Source: Streptomyces barringtoniae
GTDB lineage: Bacteria; Actinomycetota; Actinomycetes; Streptomycetales; Streptomycetaceae
Direction: 5' to 3'
NCBI RefSeq assembly: GCF_020819595.1
Contig: NZ_JAJHNP010000001.1
Span: 124,001-188,000, forward strand
Length of the DNA: 64,000 nt
Position 1 is the first letter of the stretch. Each line of letters begins with the position of its first letter. The position numbers and the translations under genes were made by a program. Under the pieces are notes generated by a model that had not been told where the DNA came from, did not search any database, and saw only the letters and a list, made by a program, of their open reading frames with translations. Shown piece after piece: positions 1-8,211 of this stretch.

Positions 1-554
1 GGGAGCTGGGGCTGTCGACCGTGTACCGCTGGACCTCGGACGGAGACCGGCTGCGGTTGACCGTGTGCACCACCCCCGAGGGCGACTGGACCGTCCCCCT
101 CCCCCGGCTCGGCATCCGCTTCGGGCTGTCCGCGGCCGACCGTGTGCGGTGGTACGGCGGCGGACCCGGCGAGGCGTATCCCGACACCAGTACGGCCTCG
201 GCGGTCGGCCGCTGGCAGTCGACCGTGGACGGCATGCAGACGCCGTACGTCCGCCCCCAGGAGAACGGTGCCCGCATCGACGTGCGCTGGGCGGAGCTCG
301 GCGGCCTGCGCATCGAGGGCGACCCGGCGTTCTGGCTCACCGCCCGCCGCTGGACCACCGAGCAACTGGACGCCGCCGCGCACCGCACCGACCTCACCCC
401 CGGCGACACTGTCTGGGTCAACCTCGACCACGGCCAGCACGGCATCGGCTCCCAGTCCTGCGGTCCGGCCCCGCTGCCCCAGTACCACCTGCGGGCCGAA
501 CCGGCGGAGTTCTCCTTCGTGTTCTCCACCACCCCCGCCGCGGAGGCCGGCTGA
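1..554 (+). CDS. GH2 beta-galactosidase, C-terminal part (5' end outside window)
   Basis: The frame is open from the first bases of the window, so this is the 3' end of a longer gene. The visible ~184 residues match the C-terminal beta-sandwich of LacZ-type family GH2 beta-galactosidases (Bgal_small_N). Seen signatures are VRWYGGGPGEAYPDT, TPYVRPQENG and the closing QHGIGSQSCGP stretch that shapes the active-site edge. The catalytic acids lie upstream and cannot be judged. Known role of the family is hydrolysis of terminal beta-galactosides in the cytoplasm. The first internal ATG or GTG in the window is not the true start. Identification of the domain is strong; substrate is inferred. Confidence 0.9.
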   Translation, partial: ELGLSTVYRWTSDGDRLRLTVCTTPEGDWTVPLPRLGIRFGLSAADRVRWYGGGPGEAYPDTSTASAVGRWQSTVDGMQTPYVRPQENGARIDVRWAELGGLRIEGDPAFWLTARRWTTEQLDAAAHRTDLTPGDTVWVNLDHGQHGIGSQSCGPAPLPQYHLRAEPAEFSFVFSTTPAAEAG

Positions 555-636
555 CCGCCAGGGCCCCGACACCCACCGCGGCCGACCGGTTCCCCACCCG
601 GCCGGCCGCGGCCGCGCCGACCAGGAGGAACGCCCT

Positions 637-906
637 GTGACCCGAACGGCCGGGGTGCCCGGCAGCATCGAGGTGCGCGCGGCGAGCGGTGTACCGGCCC
701 GGCTCGCGGTGCGGCTGGCGCCCGGGGTGCCCGCCGGGGAGGGGGTCTCGGTGGTGACGATCGGCCAGTGGCCGGGCTTCCTGCTGGCGGGCCCGGCGGT
801 GGGACTGGCGGCCGGGGTGACGAGTCTCCGCGTGGCGCTGCTCGCCCTGGTGGCGGCGGGCCTGGGGGCGGCGCTGCTCGCGGGTCGTACGAGCGTGCCC
901 TCCTGA
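637..906 (+). CDS. small hypothetical membrane protein (89 aa)
   Basis: I do not recognise a family. A GTG start is preceded by AGGAGG eight bases upstream, the main reason to accept the gene. The N-terminal third is soluble and Val/Ala/Arg-rich. Two hydrophobic stretches follow, about residues 37-59 and 64-83, which could be membrane helices, ending in a short Arg-Thr-Ser tail. It follows the beta-galactosidase by 82 bases on the same strand and ends 41 bases before the convergent MFS gene. It could also be a chance GC-rich frame, but the ribosome binding site is better than expected by chance. Confidence 0.5.
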   Translation: MTRTAGVPGSIEVRAASGVPARLAVRLAPGVPAGEGVSVVTIGQWPGFLLAGPAVGLAAGVTSLRVALLALVAAGLGAALLAGRTSVPS

Positions 907-947
907 GCGCACCCCAGGGGGCACGGCGAGCGGCGCGGAAGGCGGGG

Positions 948-2162
948 TCAGGCCGTGCGGACCGGGGTGAGGAGGGCGGTGAGGGCGAGCAGGACGCAGG
1001 TGGTGCCCGCGGTCAGGGCGGCCGGTGCGGTGCCCCAGCGGCCGGCGGCCCAGGTGAGCAGGGCGGCGCCGACCGGAGCGGCGGAGTACTGCAGGGTCCA
1101 GTAGGCGGAGGTGACCCGGCCGAGCAGGTGTTCCGGGGTGACCTCCTGGCGCAGGGACATCGAGCAGGTGCCGGCGATGCCGACACCGGCCAGAAAGACG
1201 GCGGCGAGGAGGGCGACCCCGGGTACGGCGCCGACCCGGCCGAGGCCGGCGCAGGCGAGCCCGCACAGCGCGGTCGCGCCGATCCAGGCGGTGCCGAAGC
1301 CGACCAGGCGGCGGACGCGGGCGACGAGCAGCGATCCGGCGATGGTGCCGAGCGCGCCGGCGGCCATGACGGTGCCGACGGTGCCGTCATCGTGGCCGAG
1401 GTCGTGCTTCAGGTGGTAGATGACGAGGTCGTTCAGGCCGAGGGTGAGGAAGCTGAAACCGAACAGCAGGGCCGTCAGCGAGCGCAGCAGGGGGTGCCGG
1501 TACAGGAAGGCGATGCCGGTGCGCAGGTCCTGCCGTACGGTGCCGCGGCCGGGCGCGGGGGTGTCGTCGCCGGTCCGGGGGCGCAGTCGTACCCAGCGCA
1601 GGCACGCGGCGGAGGCGGCGAAGCTGGCCGCGTCGACGGCCACGGCGGCGGCCGGACCGGTCCAGGCGGCGACCAGCCCCGCGCCCACCGGCCCGAGCAC
1701 TCCGGCCGCCGCGGCGGTGGCGTTCAGCAGGCCGTTGGCCTCGGTGAGCCGCGTGGTGCCGACGAGCCCGCGGACCACGGTGACGTACCCGACGGCGAAG
1801 AACATGCCGACGGCCTCACAGACCGGCAGCACCACGTACAGCAGCCAGATGCGGGGCCCGAAGGCCCACACGAGCGGGATCAGACCGTACAGGACCATAC
1901 GGACGAGGTCACACATGATGAGGAGCCGCCGCCGGTCCACGCGGTCCACGACGGTGCCCGCGAACACGGCGGCGAGGACGGCGGCGGCCCCGCCGACGGC
2001 GGTGAGCAGCCCCATCCGGGCCACCGATCCGGTCGCCTCCAGCACCAGCAGGGGCAGCGCGATCAGGGCGAAGGAGTCACCGAGGACGGAGAGGGTCTGG
2101 GCGACCCAGAAGACGACGAAGTCCCGCTGCCCCAACAGGGGTTGGGGGTCGTCACGCTGCAC
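948..2162 (-). CDS. MFS exporter
   Basis: A 404-residue integral membrane protein of the major facilitator superfamily, in the EntS/MFS_3 exporter-like branch. About twelve hydrophobic segments are visible, with the typical loop 2-3 motif VDRVDRRRL at residues 72-80 and a cytoplasmic Arg-rich linker in the middle. The start chosen is GTG, behind an AAGGTG-like site. It probably exports a small lipophilic compound with proton antiport; the substrate is unknown. It is divergent from the secreted phosphodiesterase next to it and has no regulator beside it. Confidence 0.85.
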   Translation of the reverse strand: MQRDDPQPLLGQRDFVVFWVAQTLSVLGDSFALIALPLLVLEATGSVARMGLLTAVGGAAAVLAAVFAGTVVDRVDRRRLLIMCDLVRMVLYGLIPLVWAFGPRIWLLYVVLPVCEAVGMFFAVGYVTVVRGLVGTTRLTEANGLLNATAAAAGVLGPVGAGLVAAWTGPAAAVAVDAASFAASAACLRWVRLRPRTGDDTPAPGRGTVRQDLRTGIAFLYRHPLLRSLTALLFGFSFLTLGLNDLVIYHLKHDLGHDDGTVGTVMAAGALGTIAGSLLVARVRRLVGFGTAWIGATALCGLACAGLGRVGAVPGVALLAAVFLAGVGIAGTCSMSLRQEVTPEHLLGRVTSAYWTLQYSAAPVGAALLTWAAGRWGTAPAALTAGTTCVLLALTALLTPVRTA

Positions 2163-2215
2163 CCGGTCACCTTACACAAGTGGTCCAGGAGGCCACTCCC
2201 AGGTCATGCATTAAT

Positions 2216-2234
2216 GTTGAACAGTTTTCTCAAC
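2216..2234. promoter_or_regulatory. inverted repeat in divergent promoter region
   Basis: GTTGA and TCAAC arms separated by nine A/T-rich bases lie in the only AT-rich stretch between the divergent MFS and phosphodiesterase genes, about 30 bases before the latter's start. It is a candidate operator for either gene. The protein that would bind is unknown. Confidence 0.3.
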
Positions 2235-2260
2235 CACCCTTCAAAAACAGGTGAGTTGAC

Positions 2261-3601
2261 ATGAACATGAGTCACATGCGACCCATCAGACGACTCCTCG
2301 GCGCCCTCGCGGCCGGCGCGCTGACCCTCACCGGGCTCACCCTGTCCGCCGGTCCCGCGCAGGCCGCCGGCTCGGGTACCTTCAGCGTGCTGACGTACAA
2401 CGTGGCGGGCCTGCCGGAGGGGCTCAGCTCCAGCCATCCGGCCACCAACACCCCGCTGATCTCACCGAGGTTGGCGCGGTACGACATCGTCAACGTCCAG
2501 GAGGACTTCAACTACCACGCGGCGCTGTACGCGGGCGACGACCATCCCTACCGCACGGCGACCAGCGGCGGCGCCGGAATCGGCGACGGCCTCAACACCC
2601 TGTCCCGCTACCCCTTCGAGGACTTCGAGCGGGTCAAGTGGAACGACTGCACCGGCACCAACTGCCTGACTCCGAAAGGCTTCACACTGGCCCGGGTGCG
2701 CCTGGCGGAAGGCGTGTACGTCGACTTGTACAACCTCCACCCCAACGCCGACGACACCGACGACGCCCTCGCCGCCCGCCGCGCCAACATCACCCAGCTG
2801 TCACAGTTCATCCAGGCCAACTCGGCCGGCAACGCGGTGATCGTGATGGGGGACAGCAACACCCGCTACACCCGGACCGGCGACAATATCCGCACGCTCG
2901 TCGACGACAACCACCTGACCGACGCCTGGGTGCGGCTGGTCAAGGGCGGTACGGCCCCGGCACAGGGCGCCGACCCCCTGCTGTGCCCGACGTCCGCGCC
3001 GCCGAACGACTGCGAGGTGGTGGACAAGGTGCTCTACCGCGGCAGCGACCTCGTCTCGCTCTCCGCGACCCGGTACAACGACGAGTGGGCGAAGTTCCTG
3101 GACTCCGCCGGCGGCAACCTCTCCGACCACTTCCCGCACACCGTCGACTTCTCCTACACCCTCAGCCCGAGGCTCCGGGCGAGCGACTTCTTCGGCGGCC
3201 CGCACGGTACGGCGTTCACCGACGCCGACGACCTCCCGGCCGCCCTCGCCCCGCGCACCCTCACCCTGCGCGGTGCCGCCCGGCTGGACGCGGTGTCCCT
3301 CACCCACGACGACGGCACGGTCCTCGGCCACGGCGGCACGGGCGGTACGGCCGCCTCCCTCACCCTCGCCGCCGGTGAACACCTCACCTCGGTGAAGCTG
3401 ACAGAGGGGCAGAAGGACGGCCGCACCCGGATCTTCTCGGCCGCGTTCACCACGGACCGGGGCCGGACCCTGTCCGCCGGTACGGCGACGACCGACACGG
3501 CCTCCTTCACCGCGCCGTCCGGCTGGCAGATCGTCGGCTTCACCGGCCGCGCGGGCGACGAGATCGACAAACTGGGCGTGCTGTACGCGCCGATCAGCTG
3601 A
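2261..3601 (+). CDS. secreted sphingomyelinase C-like phosphodiesterase with jacalin-like C-terminus
   Basis: A Sec signal peptide (residues 1 to about 35, cut near AQA) leads into an endonuclease/exonuclease/phosphatase fold. Visible catalytic elements are Asn47 (TYNVAG), Glu81 (NVQED), His160 (NLHPN), Asp198 and Asn200 (GDSN) and Asp289-His290 (SDH). This set fits Mg-dependent neutral sphingomyelinases that split sphingomyelin or related phosphodiesters. From about residue 305 a beta-rich domain resembles the jacalin lectin fold and may bind surface glycans. GGTGAG at bases 2250-2255 is a possible binding site five bases before the start. Substrate is inferred from the fold. It overlaps the convergent pseudogene end by eight bases. 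Confidence 0.85.
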   Translation: MNMSHMRPIRRLLGALAAGALTLTGLTLSAGPAQAAGSGTFSVLTYNVAGLPEGLSSSHPATNTPLISPRLARYDIVNVQEDFNYHAALYAGDDHPYRTATSGGAGIGDGLNTLSRYPFEDFERVKWNDCTGTNCLTPKGFTLARVRLAEGVYVDLYNLHPNADDTDDALAARRANITQLSQFIQANSAGNAVIVMGDSNTRYTRTGDNIRTLVDDNHLTDAWVRLVKGGTAPAQGADPLLCPTSAPPNDCEVVDKVLYRGSDLVSLSATRYNDEWAKFLDSAGGNLSDHFPHTVDFSYTLSPRLRASDFFGGPHGTAFTDADDLPAALAPRTLTLRGAARLDAVSLTHDDGTVLGHGGTGGTAASLTLAAGEHLTSVKLTEGQKDGRTRIFSAAFTTDRGRTLSAGTATTDTASFTAPSGWQIVGFTGRAGDEIDKLGVLYAPIS

Positions 3602-4004
3602 GCCGCGTACACACCGGGACGTCCGCCCAGACGGTCTTGTGCAGGCCGTCCGGGCGGAGTTCCACACCCCACTTGTCCGCCAGCGCCTCGACCATCAGCA
3701 GCCCGCGCCCGCTCTCGTCCGGCTCCCCCTGCGTCCGCACGGGGAGCCGCTCCACGCGCGCGTCCAGCACCTCCACGCGTACGACGTCCTCCTCCAGCAG
3801 CAGCCTTACGCGGAAGCCGCGCCCCCGGATCCGTCCGTGCCGTACCGCGTTCGCGGCGAGTTCGGCGGCGACGAGGGTGACCGCGTCGCTCGCCTCGCTC
3901 CCGCGTGCGAACCCCTACACATCCATCCGGTTCGCCACCAGTCGCCGCGCCTGTCGTGCTCCGTGCGGTGTCGCACAGAAGAGCTGGGTGAACGTACGTC
4001 GCAT
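3594..4004 (-). pseudogene. ATP-binding protein (HATPase_c, anti-sigma-factor type), interrupted by nonsense codon
   Basis: Read through, the frame gives a 136-codon protein starting MRRTFTQLFC, with the usual layout of the small Streptomyces HATPase_c proteins: ARRLVANRMDV near the N-terminus, the N-box ELAANAVRHGR, and the G-box ESGRGLLMVEALADKWGV before the end. A TAG at bases 3917-3915 interrupts it after MDV, where relatives often have Trp (TGG). Everything downstream remains in frame with no good new start ahead of the N-box. It is divergent from an XRE/DUF397 pair, its normal partner set. Either it is a recent pseudogene or a one-base sequence error. Confidence 0.8.
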
Positions 4005-4045
4005 GCCCCAACCGTCGCGTGGGACACGGGAGTCGGCCAGCGACG

Positions 4046-4075
4046 GAACTCGTACGCTGCGGACTGTACGAGTTC
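4046..4075. promoter_or_regulatory. perfect 10-bp inverted repeat (operator candidate)
   Basis: GAACTCGTAC at 4046-4055 and its exact complement GTACGAGTTC at 4066-4075 are separated by ten bases, so the arm centres lie about two helical turns apart. It lies between the divergent ATP-binding pseudogene and the XRE gene, where an autoregulatory site would be expected. Binding by the XRE protein is inference. Confidence 0.55.
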
Positions 4076-4119
4076 ACGCTCTGGACAGTTGTCGTGACGT
4101 TCCGTGACCCTTGGTCGGC

Positions 4120-4968
4120 ATGACGGACAGCACCATCAGCATCGAGCAGCCCGCCACCAACGAGCCCGAGCCGTCCGACAGCCTGAAGGCGTTCGGCGCG
4201 GCGCACAAGGCCTTTCGCAAGAGGGCGGGTTACACACAGGAGCAGTACGCGCCGCTGGTCGGGTACCAGCCGGGGACCATCGCCTCCATCGAGCAAGGGC
4301 GGCGGTTCCCGCCTCGGTCGTTCGTGGAGCGGGCGGAGGAAGTCCTGGACGCGTTCGGCGTGTTGAGGAGCGTGTACAAGCACGCAACCAGGGAGAAGGG
4401 GCTGGCTTCTTGGTTCCGGCAGTGGGCGGAGCTGGAGGAGCAGGCGATCAGTCTGTACACGTGGGAGAACCGGCTCGTTCCAGGGCTGTTGCAGACGGAG
4501 GCGTACGCGCGAACGCTGTTCAGCGGGCGGATCCCGATGTTCAGCGACTCGGAGATCGAGGCCCAGGTGTCGGCCCGGCTGGAGCGGCAATCGCTGATCC
4601 AGGAGCGACCCAACACGTTGTTCAGCTTCATCGTCGAGGAGCACGTGCTCCAGCGCCTCACCGGCGGGGCGGACGTCATGCGCGAGCAGATCGAGCACCT
4701 CCTGGAGGGGACGGAACCACGCAATGTGGAGTTCCAGGTGATGCCGATGTCCCGCGGGTTCCATGCCGGCCTGAACGGCCCCGTCCAGCTGCTGGAGACC
4801 CCGGAGAACGAGTGGTTCGCCTACTCCGAGGGGCAGGAAAACGGCCAGTTCATCGTCAAGCCGAACACGATCAGCGCACTCCATATGCGGTATGCGAAAC
4901 TTCGCTCACAGGCTCTGACCCCGGAGGATTCCCGGAGCCTGTTGGAGCGGATGCGAGGAGCGCTATGA
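4120..4968 (+). CDS. XRE-family regulator with DUF5753 (Scr1/WhiJ-like)
   Basis: A 282-residue protein with an N-terminal helix-turn-helix (about residues 22-78, containing YTQEQYAPLVGYQPGTIASIE) and a C-terminal DUF5753 domain (about 95-278, with WENRLVPGLLQTEAYAR). This is the very large Streptomyces family that includes WhiJ, which works with a DUF397 partner to control development or secondary metabolism. The ATG at 4120 is chosen over an upstream TTG because it begins the usual N-terminus. The stop overlaps the DUF397 start (ATGA). A perfect inverted repeat lies 45 bases upstream. Confidence 0.9.
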   Translation: MTDSTISIEQPATNEPEPSDSLKAFGAAHKAFRKRAGYTQEQYAPLVGYQPGTIASIEQGRRFPPRSFVERAEEVLDAFGVLRSVYKHATREKGLASWFRQWAELEEQAISLYTWENRLVPGLLQTEAYARTLFSGRIPMFSDSEIEAQVSARLERQSLIQERPNTLFSFIVEEHVLQRLTGGADVMREQIEHLLEGTEPRNVEFQVMPMSRGFHAGLNGPVQLLETPENEWFAYSEGQENGQFIVKPNTISALHMRYAKLRSQALTPEDSRSLLERMRGAL

Positions 4969-5156
4969 GCACTACCGAACTGGCCTGGTTCAAAAGCAGC
5001 TACAGCGGCGACAGCTCCGGTGACTGCATCGAAGTCGCCACCTCCCCCACCACCATCCACGTCCGCGACTCCAAGAACACCCCCGGCCCCCAACTCGCCC
5101 TCTCCCCCGCCCCCTGGGCGGAGTTCGTGGCGTTCGCCGGCCGCGACCGCGGGTGA
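4965..5156 (+). CDS. DUF397 protein
   Basis: A 63-residue protein of the DUF397 family with the signature WFKSSYSGDSSGDCIEVA, then VRDSKNT and PWAEFVAFA near the end. In characterised loci DUF397 proteins pair with the adjacent XRE/DUF5753 regulator and modulate it, either as antagonist or as a toxin-antitoxin-like partner. It overlaps the XRE stop by four bases and its own stop overlaps the next GTG by three bases, so the three frames look translationally coupled. Confidence 0.9.
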   Translation: MSTTELAWFKSSYSGDSSGDCIEVATSPTTIHVRDSKNTPGPQLALSPAPWAEFVAFAGRDRG

Positions 5157-5531
5157 GACCGGAGCCCTTCAACCGCAGGGTGCGGCTGGTCGTCGAGGTC
5201 CGTGACGACCCCGACGAACTCGAGCTCGCGACGGGCGTGTTCGCCGCGCAGGGATGGCGGGTGCGCCCGGCGCGGGACCCCCGGCGTGGACAGGGCCGCC
5301 GACCGAACGATCGCCGACGCCACCGCCGGGAAACGCTACCCCGCCGCGCACTTCGGCATCCGGGGCGAACTCGTGTGTGTCGCACCGCTCAACTCGAAGA
5401 TCCCCGTCATCAACGGGCCGGTGCCCACGACCCACCCGGTCCTCACCTTCCAGGCGAGCGGCGACACCGTCCGGCTCTGGGACCCCGACCCGGCGCGGGG
5501 CAGGATTCGTCCCGCCATGCCCTGCGGCTGA
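5153..5531 (+). pseudogene. frameshifted hypothetical gene after DUF397
   Basis: A GTG inside the DUF397 stop opens a frame whose first ~43 residues look like real protein (RLVVEVRDDPDELELATGVF). The frame then degenerates into Arg-rich sequence. A second frame becomes protein-like at the same place, with TIADATAGKRYPAAHFGIRG and a stop at 5529-5531. The switch falls at a run of five C at 5278-5282, so a one-base indel could join them. The alternative is that two unrelated gene pieces were brought together by deletion. I do not recognise the protein. Confidence 0.4.
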
Positions 5532-5604
5532 GGGCGGAGGACGTGGCCCTGATCCCCGCCCAGGGAAAGCGCTGCTGACCGGTCGGGCCCACTTTCCTGG
5601 TACA

Positions 5605-5631
5605 CCTAGCCTGTAACCTAGAGGATCTAGG
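5605..5631. promoter_or_regulatory. TetR-type operator candidate
   Basis: CCTAG occurs at 5605-5609 and 5617-5621, followed by its complement CTAGG at 5627-5631. The last two arms form an inverted repeat with a five-base spacer. It is 23 bases before the start of the TetR gene and probably overlaps its promoter, which suits autoregulation. Confidence 0.5.
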
Positions 5632-5653
5632 AAACGTGGAAAGGCAGGCTCCC

Positions 5654-6238
5654 ATGGCCCGAGCGGGCCTCACCGTCGACCGTGTCGTCACGGCCGCCGC
5701 CGAACTCGCCGACGAGGCGGGGTTCGAGAACGTCACCCTGTCCGCGCTGGCCCGCCGCTTCGGTGTGAAGGACGCGAGCCTGTACTCGCACGTCCGGGGC
5801 CTCGCGGACCTGCGCACCCGGCTCGCGCTGCACGCGGGCGGCGAGCTGATCGACCGGATCGCGGCGGCCGTGGCGGGCCGCGCGGGCAAGGACGCGCTGG
5901 CCGCCTTCGCCGGTGCCTACCGCGCCTACGCCCTGGAGCACCCCGGCCGGTACGCGGCCACCCAGATCCGCATCGACCAGAGCCTGATCGCCGACTCCCC
6001 GGCCCTGCGCCGCACCGCCGAGATCACGTACGGCATGCTGCGCGCCTACGGCCTTCAGGAGCCGGACCTGACCGACGCCGTACGCCTGCTGCGCAGCACC
6101 TTCCACGGCTACTGCGCCCTGGAGTCCGCCGGCGGCTTCGGCGCGGACCGGGACGTACGTGCCTCCTGGGACAAGGCGATCGACGCCCTGCACCTGGCCC
6201 TCACCCACTGGCCCCGGGAGACGAGGAACGATGACTGA
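5654..6238 (+). CDS. TetR-family repressor
   Basis: A 194-residue regulator. The N-terminal TetR helix-turn-helix spans about residues 8-54 (FENVTLSALARRFGVKDASLYSHV), followed by an all-helical ligand domain. The ATG at 5654 follows GGAAAGG with normal spacing; an upstream GTG at 5636 is in frame but has no binding site. It overlaps the downstream hydrolase by eight bases, so the two are cotranscribed. The hydrolase or its substrate is probably linked to the inducer. Confidence 0.9.
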   Translation: MARAGLTVDRVVTAAAELADEAGFENVTLSALARRFGVKDASLYSHVRGLADLRTRLALHAGGELIDRIAAAVAGRAGKDALAAFAGAYRAYALEHPGRYAATQIRIDQSLIADSPALRRTAEITYGMLRAYGLQEPDLTDAVRLLRSTFHGYCALESAGGFGADRDVRASWDKAIDALHLALTHWPRETRNDD

Positions 6239-6977
6239 ACCGATGGCTGAACCGCCGCACGGCGAACCGCTCCACTACGACGTCGCGGGCAGCGGTCCCG
6301 TGCTGCTGGTCCTGCCGGGCGGAGCCGGGCATCCGATGGGGCTCGGGCCGCTGACCGAGCGGCTGGCCGCGCACTTCACCGTGGTGACGTACGACCCGCT
6401 GGGCCTCGCCCACGGCCGGCTCGGTCTGCCGGTCGCCGAGCAGCGGGTGGCGGACTGGAGCGAGGGCGCGCACCGGGTGCTGGAGGCGGTGCTCCCGGAG
6501 GGCGGGTCCGCCTATGTGTTCGGGACCAGCTCCGGCGGCATCACCGCCCTGGACCTGCTCGCCCGGCACCCCGGGCGGCTGGCGCACGTGGTCGCGCACG
6601 AGCCGCCGTGCGTGACGGTGCTGCCGGACGGGGAGTCACGGCGGGCCGAGCTGATCGGGCAGCTCGACGGCCCCGGACGCCCGCCGTCCCAGGGCGCGGA
6701 GACGACCCCGTACGGGGTCTTCCTGGCCCGCGTGCTGCGCCCGTTCACCGCCCACGTCCCCGCCTTCACCGCTCCCCCGGGCGGCCTCACGCTCGCCGCC
6801 GGCGCCGATTCGGCCGGCCAACCGCTGTACGACACCGCCGGGTTGCTCGCGGAGCGGCTGGCGGGTGGGTTCGTGGAGTTCCCGGGCGGACACCTGGGCA
6901 CGCTGGATCACCCGGTGGCGTTCGCCGACCTGCTCACCGACACACTGCTGCGTTCCAGTGCGCGGACGTCGGAGTAA
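6231..6977 (+). CDS. alpha/beta hydrolase
   Basis: A 248-residue alpha/beta-hydrolase-fold protein without signal peptide. The oxyanion segment LPGGAG is at residues 28-33, the nucleophile elbow GTSSGG at 98-103 (Ser100), and the likely catalytic His sits in FPGGHLGTLDHP near the end. Substrate is unknown; small ester or lactone hydrolysis is typical. It is coupled to the TetR gene and its last 70 bases overlap the convergent PEP-mutase-family gene. Confidence 0.85.
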   Translation: MTEPMAEPPHGEPLHYDVAGSGPVLLVLPGGAGHPMGLGPLTERLAAHFTVVTYDPLGLAHGRLGLPVAEQRVADWSEGAHRVLEAVLPEGGSAYVFGTSSGGITALDLLARHPGRLAHVVAHEPPCVTVLPDGESRRAELIGQLDGPGRPPSQGAETTPYGVFLARVLRPFTAHVPAFTAPPGGLTLAAGADSAGQPLYDTAGLLAERLAGGFVEFPGGHLGTLDHPVAFADLLTDTLLRSSARTSE

Positions 6978-7732
6978 GCGGGGGTGGTGCCGCCCGGGGC
7001 GCGTCCGGCGGCGATGTCCGCCGCCGCGTCCAGGGCCGCGCCGAGCGCCCGCCGGTACAGCAGCGACCCGAGGCTGATGCGGCGGACACCGAGGTCGGCG
7101 AGCTGCGCGACGGTGGGTCCGGCGGGCGAGTAGAGGATGTTGAGGGGGACGTCGAGGTGCCGCACGAGGGCCGCGATCCGCTCGGGATCGGTCACCCCGG
7201 GCACGAACACCCCGTCGGCCCCGGCCTGTTGGTAGGCGTCGAGCCGCCGCAGGGTGTCCCGCTCGTCGCCGTCACCGGACCAGTACGTGTCGGTGCGGGC
7301 GTTGACGAACAGGCCGGGTACGGCGGCCTTGACGGCGGCGATCTTCGCGGCGTGCCGGCCGATCGGCCCGAGCCCGTCCTCCAGGTTGGCCCCGGCCGCC
7401 CCCACGGCCCACAACTCCCGTGCCGTCGCGGCCACTTCGCCGGGGTCGGGGCTGAATCCGTCCTCGGCGTCGACCGAAAGGAGCCAGGGCCCCGAGCCGA
7501 GGGTCAGGGCGAGCTCCAGGGTCTGCTCCAGGGTCTGCTCCCGGGTCGCGCCCGCGCCGTCCGGCAGGCCCGCGGCCGCCGCCACGGCCAGGCTCGTCGT
7601 ACCGATCGCGGGGAAGCCCCGGGCGGCGAGCGCGGCCGCCGAGGCATGGTCCCAGGCGTTCGGCAGCAGCAGTGGCGCGCCGGGGCGGTGGTGGAGTCCG
7701 GCGAACGTCGTCAGGGTGGGCTCTGCGGTCAT
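6908..7732 (-). CDS. isocitrate lyase/PEP mutase family protein
   Basis: A 274-residue (beta/alpha)8 enzyme of the isocitrate lyase/phosphonomutase superfamily. Visible hallmarks are NAWDHASA (25-32), the metal-site stretch SVDAEDGFSPD (86-96), and NLEDG (116-120). It lacks the KRCGH-type loop of true isocitrate lyases, so it belongs to the short group that includes oxaloacetate decarboxylase-like and carboxyphosphonoenolpyruvate mutase-like proteins. The reaction probably makes or breaks a C-C or C-P bond next to a 2-oxo acid. No phosphonate genes are adjacent. It is convergent with the hydrolase. Confidence 0.85.
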   Translation of the reverse strand: MTAEPTLTTFAGLHHRPGAPLLLPNAWDHASAAALAARGFPAIGTTSLAVAAAAGLPDGAGATREQTLEQTLELALTLGSGPWLLSVDAEDGFSPDPGEVAATARELWAVGAAGANLEDGLGPIGRHAAKIAAVKAAVPGLFVNARTDTYWSGDGDERDTLRRLDAYQQAGADGVFVPGVTDPERIAALVRHLDVPLNILYSPAGPTVAQLADLGVRRISLGSLLYRRALGAALDAAADIAAGRAPGGTTPAYSDVRALERSSVSVSRSANATG

Positions 7733-7782
7733 ACGGCCATGCTGGGCGCGGGTCGTTTCGGCGCCCGCCGAATCGTCCGGGT

Positions 7783-7834
7783 CACCGACTCGTCCGAACC
7801 GCTCGGGCCACCGACTCGTCCGAACCGCTCGGGC
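7783..7834. repeat. 26-bp unit repeated twice in tandem
   Basis: The unit beginning CACCGACTCGTCCGAACCGC occurs twice head to tail with no mismatch in the gap between the mutase-family gene and the VOC gene. A third partial match (AATCGTCCGG) lies just before it. No function is evident. Confidence 0.8.
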
Positions 7835-7842
7835 CGGCCCGG

Positions 7843-8211
7843 CTACTCCCCGCGCTCGGCCGCGCTGCGCTCCACGCAGAACTCGTTCCCCTCGGGATCG
7901 GAAAGGACCGCCCAGCCGGTGCCGTCGCCGTTGCGCCGGTCGTCGACCAGGGTGGCGCCGAGGGTGAGCAGCCGTTCGACCTCCTCGTCGCGACTGCGGT
8001 CCTGGGGCTGGAGGTCGAGGTGGACGCGGTTCTTGACGGTCTTGGCGTCCGGCACCGTGACGAAGAGCAGGCCCGCGCCCTCGATCAGGGCCATCGGGTC
8101 ACCCGGGTGGTCGTCCTCGTGCAGGGGCTGGCCCAGCGCCTTCGCCCAGAAGCTGCCCAGGGTGTAGGCGTCGGCACAGTCGATGGTCACGTGACGGATC
8201 TTGGAAGTCAT
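7843..8211 (-). CDS. VOC-family protein
   Basis: A 122-residue single vicinal-oxygen-chelate (glyoxalase/bleomycin resistance fold) protein. It starts MTSKIRHVTIDCADAYTLGSF and ends LSDPEGNEFCVE, the usual closing strand with a metal-ligand Glu. Family members are dimeric metalloenzymes or drug-binding proteins; the ligand cannot be told from sequence. The next gene on the left starts 110 bases away across the 26-bp tandem repeat. Confidence 0.85.
   Translation of the reverse strand: MTSKIRHVTIDCADAYTLGSFWAKALGQPLHEDDHPGDPMALIEGAGLLFVTVPDAKTVKNRVHLDLQPQDRSRDEEVERLLTLGATLVDDRRNGDGTGWAVLSDPEGNEFCVERSAAERGE

Noticed and set aside
3154..4884. 576-codon minus-strand frame across the phosphodiesterase end and the XRE gene
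   Set aside because: It is antisense to two well-supported genes and has no domain; the real minus-strand gene here is the interrupted ATP-binding gene in another frame.
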